Shown here: positions 22,356 to 34,303 of the stretch, piece by piece
Layout: each line of letters begins with the position of its first letter
Position numbering within the stretch: the stretch's first letter is position 1
Source: Calliphora vicina
Taxonomy: Eukaryota > Arthropoda > Insecta > Diptera > Calliphoridae
NCBI RefSeq assembly: GCF_958450345.1
Contig: NC_088780.1
Coordinates: 163,476,726 to 163,540,725 of the forward strand
Direction: 5' to 3'
Length of the DNA stretch: 64,000 bases
Translations under genes and position numbers: made by a program
The notes under the pieces: generated by a model
What the model saw: only the letters and a program-made list of their open reading frames with translations
The model's database searches: none
What the model was told of the DNA's origin: nothing

Positions 22356-23049
22356 TGTTACGTTTTTACCTTTTAAAAACGGTGGTTTATTTCCTTTAAA
22401 TAAAGCTAATTATTTGTATTGCAAATAAAAGCAGTTTAGTAATTTCAAATTGTAACAACTTCTTATTTATTTAAATTTAGACAACAATTTTAATAGTCAC
22501 TTCCATTTAATACACACACTTTAAAAACACACGTTATAATGTACGAGAATACAGTTGATGTTAAGTCGAAGGGCACTGCTACACGTTCAATATATATTGT
22601 GATATTTGGATCGCGATCCATAGTAATGGATCACGCAAAATTAGGTTATTCTGCGATTTGGAACGCGATCCATCAATACTGCATGCTACACGTTCAATAA
22701 ATATCGCGATATTGTATCGCGGTCAATATATATTGAACGTGTAGCAGTGCCCAAACAGCGACTACAATACACTGACTAACTGCAGCTTGCTGTTACTATT
22801 TATATCCACAGTGCCAATTAATGGACAAAACTAGAATGTTCTATTTCTAAAGCTTTTAGCATGTTTAATGATAATGTTAGCAGCTTTAACAGTTAATGTT
22901 GTTATACTTATAAACAATGCTAATAACAGTGTGTTATCAACATTGTGGGCAAGTAGAAGGATTCAAGCACTGGAAATGTTTATAAACATGATGAATGTTC
23001 CAAGCAATTGTTGCAGACCGTTCAATTAAAATTGCGCAATTTTGTAACA
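22356..23049 (-). mobile_element. Solo LTR, subfamily B (TSD ATAT), carrying a MITE
   Basis: Begins TGTTACGTTTTTACC and ends TTTTGTAACA; ATAT flanks at 22352-22355 and 23050-23053. The MITE at 22571-22752 interrupts it. TATA-like 'atataaatagt' lies on the minus strand near 22795. Confidence 0.7.
22571..22752. mobile_element. 182-bp MITE inside a solo LTR
   Basis: Terminal inverted repeats GGGCACTGCTACACGTTCAA and TTGAACGTGTAGCAGTGCCC are exact and extend by 'tatatattg'. The interior is again palindromic (ggatcgcgatcc, atatcgcgat). The duplicated target is at most 2-3 A-rich bases. Confidence 0.75.
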
Positions 23050-23235
23050 ATATTTTCAACTTTATTCCTGACTACTACTTGTTTAAAATAATAAAATGTA
23101 TATTCTTTGTTAATTGCAATTCACATTTGAAACACCTTTGAGAATAAGGCTTGAGAACAATTTGAAAATTAATGTATTTCTCAAATCGACAATAAACAAC
23201 CAATTTTGTTGAAAAGACCATTCACAAATGTTTGA

Positions 23236-24465
23236 AATTTTGAAAAAGGTTGAACTCACAGCTTCATTCTCAATTTTATATCAAACCTGAATGTTTACTA
23301 GGATATTGCATATTTAAAAAAGTAATATTGTTCAAGTATATACAAAAAATAATAAAAACAAATTATTCAAAAGTTATTTTAACTTTTGACCTTTCTACTT
23401 GTGGTCAACGTGGCTTTACTGTGGCAATTTATTGCAGCTTAATACAACCCTGCATTCATCTATCCATCCAACCAATCAGCCAAACCATCCATATTGATTG
23501 ACATTTTGACAGATCTGTGGCTTTTTTATGGCACAATTATTCCAATATTATTTATAGTGTTTTACTGTTAACAAATCATTAAAATTTTTATTGAAACAAA
23601 TGTCTCATAAAGTTAGCACCCAACCAAAGAAACGCCATCCAAAAAATATGCTGGTTGGTGCGTGTGCCTCTTTAGCAACATTTATTTATTTATTTATTTA
23701 TTTCTTAAGTCCTTAAGCTGGATGAATGCAAGGAAAAGTAAGGACCATCCGCCCGCACACTTGTCTCACACAATATTAATAGAAACAAATAATAAAAACA
23801 AAATCAAGTTAATATTATTAGTAATTTTATCATTATTTTTGTTTTTTTTTTGTTTATCATTATGAGCCTTATTGGTCTTATATGCAGATCACGTAATTAT
23901 GTTTATTTAATACGTTTCTATACACAAATACGACTGAATAACTTTTTTGCCAAAAAACACACAGACAGACGGATGGAAGGACGGACGGACGTACATAGAG
24001 ACAATGTCAGACAATGTTGTGCTAGTCTTCAAATATTTCGTGTAACCGGAAAGAAAAATCATGAAATCAAATCCAAATATTTAGCTAGAAAATACATAAA
24101 GAGTCTTTGGTGGCTCCTTTATGGCCAATAAATTAAACAAATTATAGCGTTATAAATGTTTCTATTCTAATAAATTGAATTCAAAATAAACAGACTCACA
24201 TTTTTCCTACATACTATTAATATTACGAGTATTCTTATTATTATTATTATTTATTAGCAGTTTTAACATAAAATCATATACATATTGTAATAAATTGTTA
24301 TTTAAGGACGCTATTAAGTACCTACTTGGTAGCAGACTTCAACAGGATGTTGCTGAATATTTTGCAATAGAATATTAAGCCATCAATTAATTAGTGAAAT
24401 TGTCATTGAGATAAGAGCCATCATGTAATAGGTGTATTGGTTTCTATTCCATTAAATAGATTCCC
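23236..24465. other. AT-rich intronic sequence with a DINE-like scrap
   Basis: Contains a TTTA microsatellite (about 23682-23703) and a 'cacagacagacggatggaag' scrap at 23961. Nothing coding recognised. Confidence 0.5.
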
Positions 24466-24468
24466 TAA

Positions 24469-24595
24469 CCCCCAATAACACGAAGTCTGGTTATGTTTTA
24501 ACTAATAGTTATACTGACAGTTTTCATACAAAAGTAATTTTAACCGACAGTATAACTATTAGTTAAGGCCTAAGCAGACTTCGTGTTAATGTGGG
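24469..24595. mobile_element. Palindromic MITE family P, copy 3 (TSD TAA)
   Basis: CCCCCAATAACACGAAG at the left, CTTCGTGTTAATGTGGG at the right; TAA at 24466-24468 and 24596-24598. The best-preserved copy with the one at 8105. Confidence 0.8.
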
Positions 24596-24639
24596 TAAGA
24601 AGGATTTTTTATTAAAATGTTTAAATGGGCATGAAAACG

Positions 24640-25400
24640 AATAAAGCAGGTACTTTTGTTACTCCTAAAATAATCAAAATAGTAGTAAATTTAAATACAT
24701 CAAAAAACTGACAGGTTTTTAGTACGTTCTCTGATATCCAACTGAAAGTTCTAAAACGGTATTTTGGCACCTTTTTGGTAGTTTTTTTTCTATAGAAAAA
24801 ATATTTGGTACTTTCTTTGAATTTCGAACTTTAAAGGGAATGAAATTTATCGGGATATATGAAATTTTTTTGTATGAGTTGCTATAGAAAACGGATGGGA
24901 AATTAAATTTTTGTTCAGCATCAAAGTAACATTCAAATAGTACTTTTTGTCAACCACAGAGTACTAAAATTGGAATTTTTAAAAATGTGGGATTTTTTTT
25001 TTCAAATTTTTCACCCTAACCATGAAAGAAATTTTAATGTATACGAAATATCAGGGCACACTTAGAAAGGTGACTGCGATGAAACAGCTGATTATTTTTG
25101 TTATTCAGTTTGAATTGTCAATTCGCTTGTGGTTGTTGTGGCGAAAAATACAACAAACCCATAGCAAAAACAACAACAGGCAACTTTGACAGTTCACCTA
25201 CTTTTTAACAAAAACAAAGTACCTGTTGTTTTTGTATTGTTGTAGTGATGCAGTCACCTTTCTAAGTGTGCCCTGACGAAATATTATGAAAAAATTTCAA
25301 AACTTTTTCCAACAGATACATACATACATTCATTCAAATAAATGAGGATATTTTTCTATGAATGTCAATAAAAAAAAGAAATTTCAAAAAATTTAAAAAA
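24640..25400. repeat. Unnamed dispersed repeat, interrupted by a MITE
   Basis: Contains 'gtactttttgtcaaccacag' and then agtactaaaattgg. Similar text recurs at about 31310-31400 ('ggtactttttccaaactccg') and a scrap at about 42110. No coding sequence. Confidence 0.4.
25052..25275. mobile_element. 224-bp MITE with 9-bp target duplication
   Basis: Ends CAGGGCACACTTAGAAAGGT and ACCTTTCTAAGTGTGCCCTG. Flanked by ACGAAATAT at 25043-25051 and 25276-25284. The CAGGG end recalls hAT (usually 8 bp), but 9 bp is more like Mutator-type elements. Identical flanks and clean ends suggest a fairly recent insertion. Confidence 0.8.
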
Positions 25401-25729
25401 AACAAAATGTACAAAAAAGCTGAAATCAAAAAGCTTTTTTAAAATAATAAAATGTGTGTTATCGTACAAAATTTAAAGTAAGATTGCACTTTATGGACTT
25501 AAAATCGACTTTAAGGCTTTTGTAGTTAGGCTGTAAATGTACATAAAAGTTCAAAACAAAAAGCTTTTTTTAAATAATAAAAAAACATTTAAAATTACAT
25601 TTGAAATTTAATTATGGTACGAAATTTAAAAGAATTAGTCAACTTTATTGACTTATAATCGACTTAAGGCTTTTGTAGTTAGGCTGTTTAGCTTTCATTT
25701 TGAAACATTTGTACAATAGAAATTTATTC

Positions 25730-26940
25730 CCATCTTTCTGGCAACATATGGATTCCGCGCCAAAAAAAACTGCTCATCTTTTGAGGTCAAAAATGAATCA
25801 ACCCAATATCGGATACTCTGTTCCTAAGTGAATCGTATCTCAGAGAGAGCGTTCTGCATCGACTGAAACAAATAATAGTCGAACGGGGCAAGGTTTGGAC
25901 TATAAAGCGGGTTAGGTAAACTTCCAATAACTTCTTTATAAATACATTTTAACAGGTCTTTTTCGGCCCATACTCGCTTCAAAATAATCAGTTGCGTTCG
26001 GTACAGGTACCCTGTGATGGTCTGGTCAGATTTCAGCAGCTCATAATAGGTCAATATAAGTTAGTAAGAAAAAACTAAAGGAATTTAGTGTTTTGGGCCA
26101 TAAACTATTAAAAACTAAAGTATACTTTTAGGCAGCTTAAAAACATTGATTTCTGAGTTTAAATATTTCGAATTTGTTTGCGATTTTGATCTTGAAGATC
26201 AAGTTTATTTTATTTTATATGTTCACAATTTTTTTCTCTAAGACAAGGGCTACAACTTTGTCTCAGAGAGTAAATCAAAATTTCGAAATGTTTGCAAGAT
26301 ATGAGTCTGAGAAAATGATCACTATTTTGCAAAAATGACACCAAGGCCCCACATCTTTGGGGGCCCATGACTTTGGGCAAAACTGGGAGACACCGGCCTT
26401 TTTTTTAGTCTTTTATCACGTACTGGTGTCCGTATATGGTTATATTTCCATGACATAAAAAATTACACATACTGTAATGCAAAATCGCCTTTCAATATCT
26501 GCCGACTTCTATTGGTATGTATTCAATTTCCCTGCTTTTGGATGCATGGTGCTGCTTGCAAACATTTTGAAATTACTGCATGAGTAGCTCCCAATGATTA
26601 TGCTAGTTCTTGTTGAGTTTGACAACAATCTTCATTTTGACAAAAATTGACAACAATCTTCATTTAGTAATGCCTTAAATTTTTAGTCTTCAAACTTTTT
26701 TGGCTGGACTGGGCGATCTTTGTTTTCCGTATCAAAATCAACACTTTTGAACTTAACAAACCATCTCTAGAACGTTGAAACCGATGGAAAACATTCACGA
26801 TAAGCTTTGGTGAGAAATCAGTGAGCAATCGGTGTGCTTCAGCGGCACTTTTTTTTCAAATTAAAGAAGTAAAGCAAAACTTTCCCCATATGACGTTAGT
26901 TGGCACAAGATTTGACAACCGTTTAAACTGATCGGATCCT
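25730..26940 (-). mobile_element. Mariner family 1 relic (copy 4), interrupted
   Basis: The C-terminal half at 25730-26060 reads YYELLKSDQTITGYLYRTQL, then YSPNLAPFDYYLFQSMQNAL on the minus strand, with the middle deleted. The N-terminal/5' half lies at about 26490-26930. The intervening 26065-26480 holds the dispersed repeat shared with 63486-63790. Confidence 0.75.
26178..26475. repeat. Dispersed repeat D, copy 1
   Basis: About 300 bases shared with 63486-63790: 'gcgattttgatcttgaagat', 'cagagagtaaatcaaaattc'-like text, 'catctttgggggcccat' and 'gtgtccgtatatggttatat'. No clear inverted ends and no intact frame. Confidence 0.7.
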
Positions 26941-26994
26941 AATGGCATGTATCCGAGGATCCGCCACAGCAGACGTTTAAACTGATACAAAAAA

Positions 26995-28345
26995 ATAATA
27001 ATGACAACATCGTACATGGAGACGCACAACACTCCAATAATTAGGACAGTGCAATCTACATGGGAAATGCGCGAAACAACAACTGCAACAATTTGTATAA
27101 GATGGAGATGCTTTGTTTACCCCAAGTGGGGTAAAGGAGAAAAAAGATGTACCCTTCAAAATTACATTTAAGTTATTAAAAACAAAATTCCAAAAAGTGG
27201 AAATAAGTCAGTTTTTCTAAACGAATTGGTTGGAAAATGGTAGTTGTGTTGAGATTTTGAAGTTAGACATTAAAAAAAAAGAAAACAGGCAAACGTTCCC
27301 CTTATTTTTGCAAAAAATCTTCTATGAATTTTTGAATTCCTAAAAATTTTATAAATTTTTGAAAAGTAGAAAGAATTCCCTACACTTTGATATATAATAT
27401 GTGTATCGGATCATTTTCACTAGTAGTCAAAATATATAACTCATAGTAATTAGCTGTATCTTGCAGTTTTAGACGAATGGTAATGGTAATGCAGTAGTCG
27501 GCAATACAGTTATCAAAAATATATTACAAATAGCCAGATTCTGTAAATTAGCTATATGTGGTTGATTTTCAATTCATAAATTTGGCATGTAGCTTGATAT
27601 TTTTGTTCATACATACAATATTGAAGCTCTCCAATGTATGTACATTCAATCAATCAATAATTTTTAATATTTACCTTAAAAACTCAAACAAAACAAGGTG
27701 CAATTGATAAATCGTTAAGCAAACAACAAAACAAATTTTCAAAACTAAATTATGATAAAAAAAAAAATAGAAATGTATGTACAAAAATTTAAAACAAACT
27801 TTTTTTCAAATATTTATTTCAACGAAAACGAAAAGAAAAAAAATAGTTGAGTATTTTGTATAGAAATGTATGGTACTCATACGTGGAAAAGTGTTTCTAG
27901 AATCTAGAGGTATAAGTGCCTACATGTACATGTGTATACTAGTGTGTGTGTACAAGTGTTTATAAGTACGGTGGTAACCCTGATGATTAGGTCGTTGAGC
28001 AAAATATTTAGGTCAACTTTTATCCATCCAGCCGCAAATAGCCTTGAGTACAACAAACAACCTTCCGATGCACTTTAAGGCTGAAGGTGTGCTTCGCTTG
28101 CATATTTTTTGTCTATATTTTATTGTTATACACACACACATAAACATAAAGGTATCTACACACACACACACTCACACACACACATGTTTATATATATTGT
28201 ATTGTATATATGTAAGTCTTTATGTATACGAAAGTCTATCAATGTGCAAATCAGTATGTAATAAGGTTGTCAATTATTCGAGTTTTATTTTAATCGATTT
28301 TGTTTATACCCACCATCAAAAAAGAAACTTTTACTTATCAAAAAT
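26995..28345. other. AT-rich intronic sequence
   Basis: Nothing recognised apart from CA microsatellites at about 28130-28190. Confidence 0.5.
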
Positions 28346-28347
28346 AG

Positions 28348-28710
28348 TATAGTATAACAATATTAACTGTTAAAGCTCTAGAAGTAGAACATTCTAGATC
28401 TGTCCCTTAGAGTATTCATGAAACTGCTAGAAGATAGCACTGTGTGTGTAAATAGTACCAGCGAGTTGCAGAGCAGTTAGTATATTACAGACGCTGTTAG
28501 ACTTAACATCAACCGTATTACAAGTGTATTCTTGTAAATTATAAAGTTTGATTTTTAAGTATATGTGTTTTTGAAGAGAGTGACTATTTAAATTGTTGTG
28601 TAAATTTAAATAAACAAAGAGTTGTTACAATTATTAAACTATTTGGAATTAAAATTATACGGCTTATTTAAAGAAAAAGACCACCGTTTTTAAAAAGTAA
28701 AAACGTAACA
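28348..28710 (+). mobile_element. Solo LTR, subfamily B, 5'-truncated
   Basis: Reads in the sense direction: 'taactgttaaagctctagaa', 'gtgtaaatagtaccagcgag', AATAAA-rich 3' part, ending AAAAACGTAACA with ATAT after it. The TGTTACG start is missing. Confidence 0.65.
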
Positions 28711-28724
28711 ATATGTATAGTAAC

Positions 28725-28950
28725 GATGTTTGTAAGAGAATTATGTGTATATAGACTTTATATGGACCGATTCAAGCAAAAAATCGTTTTGTGACTTTTT
28801 TAGATGGAATTTATTTTTGCTGAATTTTGTATGGATACTGCCTTCTATAGGCATTTCTGTACCATATAAGTAGGAACTACTCCTACCTTTCCTCTATGCC
28901 ATATCGTGCCTTCAACAGAGGGACGGACATTGCTAGATCGTCTTAGCTCT
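28725..28950 (+). repeat. DINE-like repeat, subfamily 2, fragment
   Basis: 'tatatggaccgattcaagca', 'gctgaattttgtatggatac' and 'gggacggacattgctagatc' match parts of the copy at 45397-46267. Confidence 0.5.
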
Positions 28951-28956
28951 AGCTAG

Positions 28957-29420
28957 GAACAAGAGCGAACAGCTGGTTTGCGAGCAGCAAGATTCATCCA
29001 AAAGCAGGGAAATTGGGTATCATCAATTGAAGTCGATGCATTACGAATCGTAAGAGATCGTATATCCACGACGCTTAGGTAATGCATTCTATTTGGTGAG
29101 AGCAAAAGGGTCCTATCTATTATGAGCTGCTGAAATCTGGCCAGACCATCACATAGAAGCTGTACCAAACGCTGCTCGTGTCAAACTAATTCGTTTGACA
29201 CGAGCATTTGCTGAAAAACGCCCAGAATATGGTGCCAAACATATTCGAACAGATTATGCGAAATTGACTTGATTCGTTCTTGGCCTCAAAAGATGTGCAG
29301 TTCCTTTGGCTCAGAATCCATATGTTGCCAGAAAGATGGGAGAAGGTCATAGCAAACAATAGCCAATATTTTGAATAAATTTATATTGTACAAATGTTTC
29401 AAAATAAAAGCTAAAAATTT
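28957..29420 (+). mobile_element. Mariner family 1 relic (copy 5)
   Basis: Plus-strand remnants: FIQKQGNW-type codons at about 28995, the 'gggtcctatctattatgagc' block at 29108 and the C-terminal block to 29375. A 12-base perfect hairpin (gctcgtgtcaaa/tttgacacgagc) lies at 29176-29205. Confidence 0.75.
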
Positions 29421-30147
29421 GAAAAAAATCCCGCATTTTAAATTCATACTCCTAATATTTGAAATTAAATTATCATTGAAAAATAACTCTTACTCTATTG
29501 CAGATATGTACTTTCAATATTTCTATGTCTTTACTAGTCACAAGGTTTTCGATTTTAAGTTAGATTTAATAATGTTCTGATATTGGTTGACTATTGGAAT
29601 TCGACTATTGGAAAATTTTTAATTCAACTTGAAAAAAGTGATTCGACTATTCGATTAATTAACAATTATTGATCGAATATTTTTTTTCAAAATTGTTAAA
29701 CTTTATTCAGTTGAATAAAAAATATATTTTTGCCACGATTATTCGAGTAATTTTTATTCGAATGACAACAATAGCATGTAAGGAAGTATGTAAGTGCATG
29801 TATGCGAGTGTCTATCAGCCTGTCTGTTTGACTATGTATCGATGTGTCTGTGTATTACTACACTCACACACACAAAATAGTATTTCTTAGATAATATTCA
29901 ATGTACAGTAGGCTGGCCCCATTTCTAAAAGGAAAAATAAGGTGCTGATGTTCCCAACTAAATTGAAAGTTTAGCTGGTTTTAGAAGACTATTTCTCAAA
30001 ATGTTTGTCAGTATGAGCTGGATCAAAGGATAAAAATATCCTTGTTTTCATATTTATCGCAATTGGTATAATGTGACAGGTCTTTGAAAGGCTCTTGCAG
30101 TGCTGTAACTGAATTCTCGTAATAGTCCAAAAATATTCCAAATTTTT

Positions 30148-30850
30148 AATGTTTGAATCTTTATTACACCATGAAGATTGTTGTGAAACCAAACAAGAGC
30201 TTGCAAAATCATTGGGGGCTACTCAAGCAGCAATTTCGAAACGTTTGCGAGCAGCAGGATTCATCTAAAAGCAGATAAATTTGGTACCATACGAATTAAA
30301 GCCGAGAGACCATGAAATGATGCTTGATGTCCTAAATGATGCTTGAACGCTATAATGAGAAATGGATTTACTACGATAGCGCGAATAGTATGAAGCCAAC
30401 AAGCCGAATCGACACCAAATCCAAATATCCATGGCGCTAAGGTAATTTACTGTACATATTTGATGGTAGCAGCATGTTGCACCGAACGCAACTGATTCGT
30501 TTGAAATGAGCATTGGCCGAAAAACGCCCAGAATATGCGGCCAGTCATGAAACCATTATACATTACAATATTTGTTAAAAAGTATTTAGAATGAAGTGGT
30601 GGGAAGTTTTGTCTCATCCGCCTTATAGTCCAGACTTTGCCCCGTCCGATTACTATTTGTTTTGATCGAACCGTCCAAATAGATTATCCGATATTGGCTT
30701 GATTCGTTCTTGGTCTAAAAAGGTGAATAGTTCGTTTGGTTCGGAATCCATATTTTGTTAGAAAGATGGGAAAATGTCATAGCTAACAATGGCCAATATT
30801 TGGAATTAATTTATATTGTGAAAATATTTCAAAATAAAAATTTTAAAAAC
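30148..30850 (+). mobile_element. Mariner family 1 relic (copy 6)
   Basis: The plus strand starts with the helix-turn-helix part (ETKQELAKSLGATQAAISKR), then a stop, and runs with deletions to the C-terminal block and 3' UTR at about 30840. Confidence 0.75.
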
Positions 30851-30922
30851 TTAAAATTTTCGAAATAAAATAGCAAAAGTTGGAATATTTTTGGACCTAC
30901 GCGTTAATTTTAGATATGGCAT

Positions 30923-31190
30923 TGAAAGTGCGGCTGACTTCATAAACGCATTTTGCAAAGCAACACTGCAATGCATAGTGTTCATAAACACAATAGATTT
31001 TGTTTTGGCAATGTCGCAAGTTCATTATTGTATGGCAATGCTTGTCCATGCATAGCATCTGTCAAATTTGTGAACTGTTTTTATTTATGATTCTTTGCAA
31101 AACATTTATGCGTTCATGAATGTCACAAAGTATTGCTTTGCCTTGTAATTGCTTTGCATTACTGCGTTTATGAAGTCGGCCTGCCTTTCA
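30923..31190. mobile_element. 268-bp MITE-like element
   Basis: Inverted ends TGAAAG...GGCTGACTTCATAAACGCA and TGCGTTTATGAAGTCGGCC...CTTTCA. Flanked by CAT on each side. Non-coding; interior repeats 'gcaaagcaa' and 'gctttgc' motifs. Confidence 0.65.
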
Positions 31191-31429
31191 CATGATACCA
31201 ATATTTCATACGTTTTCTTTGTAAAAAAGTTCATCAAATACTGACGACAGGATAAACATTTTGAAAAACGGTGTCTTAAAACGAATTAATGTTTTATTTT
31301 AGTTGGGAACAGAGATGGAAAATTAAAAATCAAAATAATATTCAAATATATGGTACTTTTTCCAAACTCCGTGTACTAAAACTGAAAATTTTAATTTATT
31401 TTCATATTAGCGTAGTTTTGTGTTGCAAA

Positions 31430-32320
31430 TCATCTGTAAAAATACTGTTATACTGAAGGTGATCTATAGAAAATTGTGTTATATTAAAGATGTTGTATAG
31501 AAAATACTGTTATACTGAAGATTTAGTGTAGAAAATATTCTTATACTGAAGATTTTCTATAGGGAATACTTTTATATTGAAGATTATCTATAGACTATTA
31601 TGCACAAGGTTTTCTATAGAAAACACTGCTATAGTAAAGATTTTCTATAGACAGTTATACTTTTTTTTCTATAGAAAATACAGTTATATTGAAGATTTTC
31701 TATAGAATACACTGTTATACACAATAATTTCTAAATAAAATATTCTTATATTGAAGATTATCTATAGAAAATACTGTTATACTGAGGATTTCTATAGAAA
31801 ATATTGTTCTACTGAAGATTTACTATTGAAAATTTTCTATATGAAGATTTTCTAAAGAAAAGAGTGTTATAATGAATATCTTCTATAGAAAATACTTTTA
31901 TACTGAAGGTTTTCTATAGAAAATACTGTTATACAGAAGATCTTCTATATAAAATGATGTTATAATGATGATTTTCTATGGAAAATACTGTTGTACTGAA
32001 GATTTTCTATAGAAAATAATCTTATAATGCATATCTTCTACAGAAAATACTGTTATACCGATTATTTGCTATAGAATATACTGTTATACTGAAGATTTTC
32101 TATAGAGATTACAGGTTTACTGAATATTTTCTATATAAAATACTGTTATACTGATGATTGTCTATAGAAAATACTGATATACTGAGGATTTACTATAGAA
32201 AATACTGTTAAACTGAAGATTTTCTATGGAAAATATACTGTAGATTTACTATAGAAAATACATATATCTTCAATAGAATATACTGTTATACATATGATTT
32301 TCTTTGAAAAATAGTTAGCT
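31430..32320. repeat. 31-bp minisatellite array
   Basis: About 25-28 imperfect tandem copies of a 31-base unit, consensus 'agaaaatactgttatactga' followed by agattttctat. Each unit has an internal 'tagaaaa/ttttcta' palindrome spanning the junction. Units vary by substitutions and small indels. Confidence 0.85.
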
Positions 32321-32363
32321 ACAGCAAAAAATCATTCTGAGTTTATAGGAATTTGTAAATTAA

Positions 32364-32696
32364 TCTTCTATATATATAAAAATGAAATGGTCCATGTATG
32401 TAATGTCATCATTTAAGAACGGCTGGAGCGATTTGGCTGATTTTTATTTATTCGATTTGAAATTTTCAGGAGATGGTTTGTAAAGAAAAAAAAATTAAAA
32501 AATTCCGGGTAAAACTTGGAAATTCTTTTTTTGTGAGTCCAGTCAACTGTAATAAAAAAGCTCCCTAAAGTATGCAGTACAAATTTAGATATTTTATTTG
32601 CAAATAAATAAGAATAGGCTGGTGTGCTTTGGTTGGAGAAACTTGAAGAACTAACATTAGTAAATGCTACCGGGCGAAGCCGGGGTGATCAACTAG
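32364..32696 (+). mobile_element. Non-autonomous Helitron, copy H2
   Basis: 5' TCTTCTATATATATAAAAAT; 3' end has the hairpin ccgggcgaagccggg, then tgatcaaCTAG before T. 333 bases. No Rep/helicase sequence. A degraded relative is at about 41390-41669. Confidence 0.75.
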
Positions 32697-32969
32697 TTAT
32701 AAATAAAATTCTGAAAATTATTGAGTCTCGGGAGTACTACCATGGTACTTTTCATTATGAAATAATATCAAACAATTACGATTGTATCAACTTTTCCATC
32801 CCTTTTGTTTTGGGCATGGGCCACCCTATTGTGTATAAAATTGGTTGTACTCGACGTACGAGTATTACAAAATGCCAACAAATAACAAAAACCAAATTTA
32901 ATAACACAAAGCAATACAGACAACAACAACAACAAAAGGGAAAACATATAAACAAACAACTAAACTTTG

Positions 32970-33931
32970 TTTTATTTCAATCATCATCACGATAGAGGAA
33001 CATCATCATTATCATCCTTTTGAAAAGTTTGCCATCACGTTTGCACTTTATACAAGTTGCTACAACAAAAGTCAAATTGTAGCAGCAGCAGTGACAGCAA
33101 CAGCAACAACAACAACTAGAAGAAAAAAGCAACGACATCAACAACAATGAAACAAAACTTATGTTTAGCTCAACCCAAAAGTTAAACGAATACAATTTTT
33201 AACGATTTGTAAATAAGTAGCAACCGGGGAAAGTTCAATACTTAAATATTTTCCCATTCTGAGTTTAGTTCCGTTTAAAAGGCACTTTTTTTCTTAAAAT
33301 TACTACTGCTAGCATAAAGAGAAATAAGTAATATTTTATGGGCTTTAGAGCCGGGTTTTAAAATGTTAATGAAAAACATTGCAAATTTTGTTTTGTATTT
33401 GTTAAATTACACAAATTTTATAAAGGAAACCTAAATGAAAAGAATATTTGTTTGTAAAGATTTGAATAGGAAAAGAGCATGAAATCCAAAAAAAATGTAT
33501 TTATGTATTTCGAACTTTATTTTGCCTTTATCCTTAGCTTTATGCAATATACAAGTTATTTAATATTTCTTTTGTTATTTGGTTATGATGAAATTGTAGC
33601 CTTTATTAAATTATTTTCTAAAATTTTATTTAAAAAAAAACTAAAATTGGCTGTAAAATATCCAAATTATTTCAAATTTCCCCGACCCTTACATAAATAA
33701 CAACAATTGAATACAAAAATTATGAAATGTTTGTAGTTTCTTTGAAAGTTTTTGCAATTCAAGACTATTTTTTTTTACTTTTTTTAGAGTTTTTAATATC
33801 AAACAGATTTTGTTGTTACCAGCAGTTCTAGAAGACTGTCCCGAAAGTGACTACACTCTACGTTACTAAGACACACTTAAGTGACAATTGACTTCACGCT
33901 AGAAAATAAAATAAACTGTATATTGTTGCAA
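32970..33931. other. AT-rich intronic sequence with CAG/CAA triplet patches
   Basis: 'agcagcagcagtgacagcaa' and following CAA repeats at 33080-33115; otherwise nothing recognised. Confidence 0.5.
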
Positions 33932-34303
33932 TGGACTTTGAAATATCTATCATTAGATATCCATATTGTCTATATTAATGACTTAGTAATCCATATATAG
34001 ATCAAAAATAGGTCAAAAATCGAGGTTGTCCCGGTTTTTTGCTCATATCTCCGTTATTTATGGACGGATTTTGCTGATTTTAAATAGCAAACTTCTCGAA
34101 AGCATGTCTGACAGAATTATCGAAGATTTGAATCCCGAAGATATATCGAAGACAGACAGACAGACGGACATGGCTTAATCGACTCCGCTATCTATAAGGA
34201 TCCAGAATATATATACTTTATAGGGTGGGAAATGAACAATTTAGAAATTACAAACGGAATGTCAAACTTATATATACCCTTCTCACGAAGGTGAAGGGTA
34301 TAA
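33932..34303 (+). repeat. DINE-1/Helitron-like repeat, 5'-truncated copy 3
   Basis: 'tatctatcattagatatcca', 'cagacagacggacatggctt' and the 3' hairpin 'acccttctcacgaaggtgaa'. It ends directly at a mariner relic. Confidence 0.7.

Larger units (their letters stand above)
19426..23235. repeat. Degenerate 'ttctcaaa/ttgagaaa' repeat block carrying three later insertions
   Basis: Loose repeats of 'ttctcaaa', 'gatatcaaatattattctc' and, further on, 'aaattgatattgagaaa' run through 19430-19970, 20590-21324, 22010-22355 and 23050-23235. A TIR element, a DINE-like copy and a solo LTR interrupt them. The underlying unit is probably an old AT-rich element or satellite; the period is not regular. Confidence 0.45.

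Noticed and set aside
31430..32320. CRISPR-like spaced repeats
   Set aside because: A continuous 31-bp eukaryotic minisatellite with no unique spacers and no cas genes.
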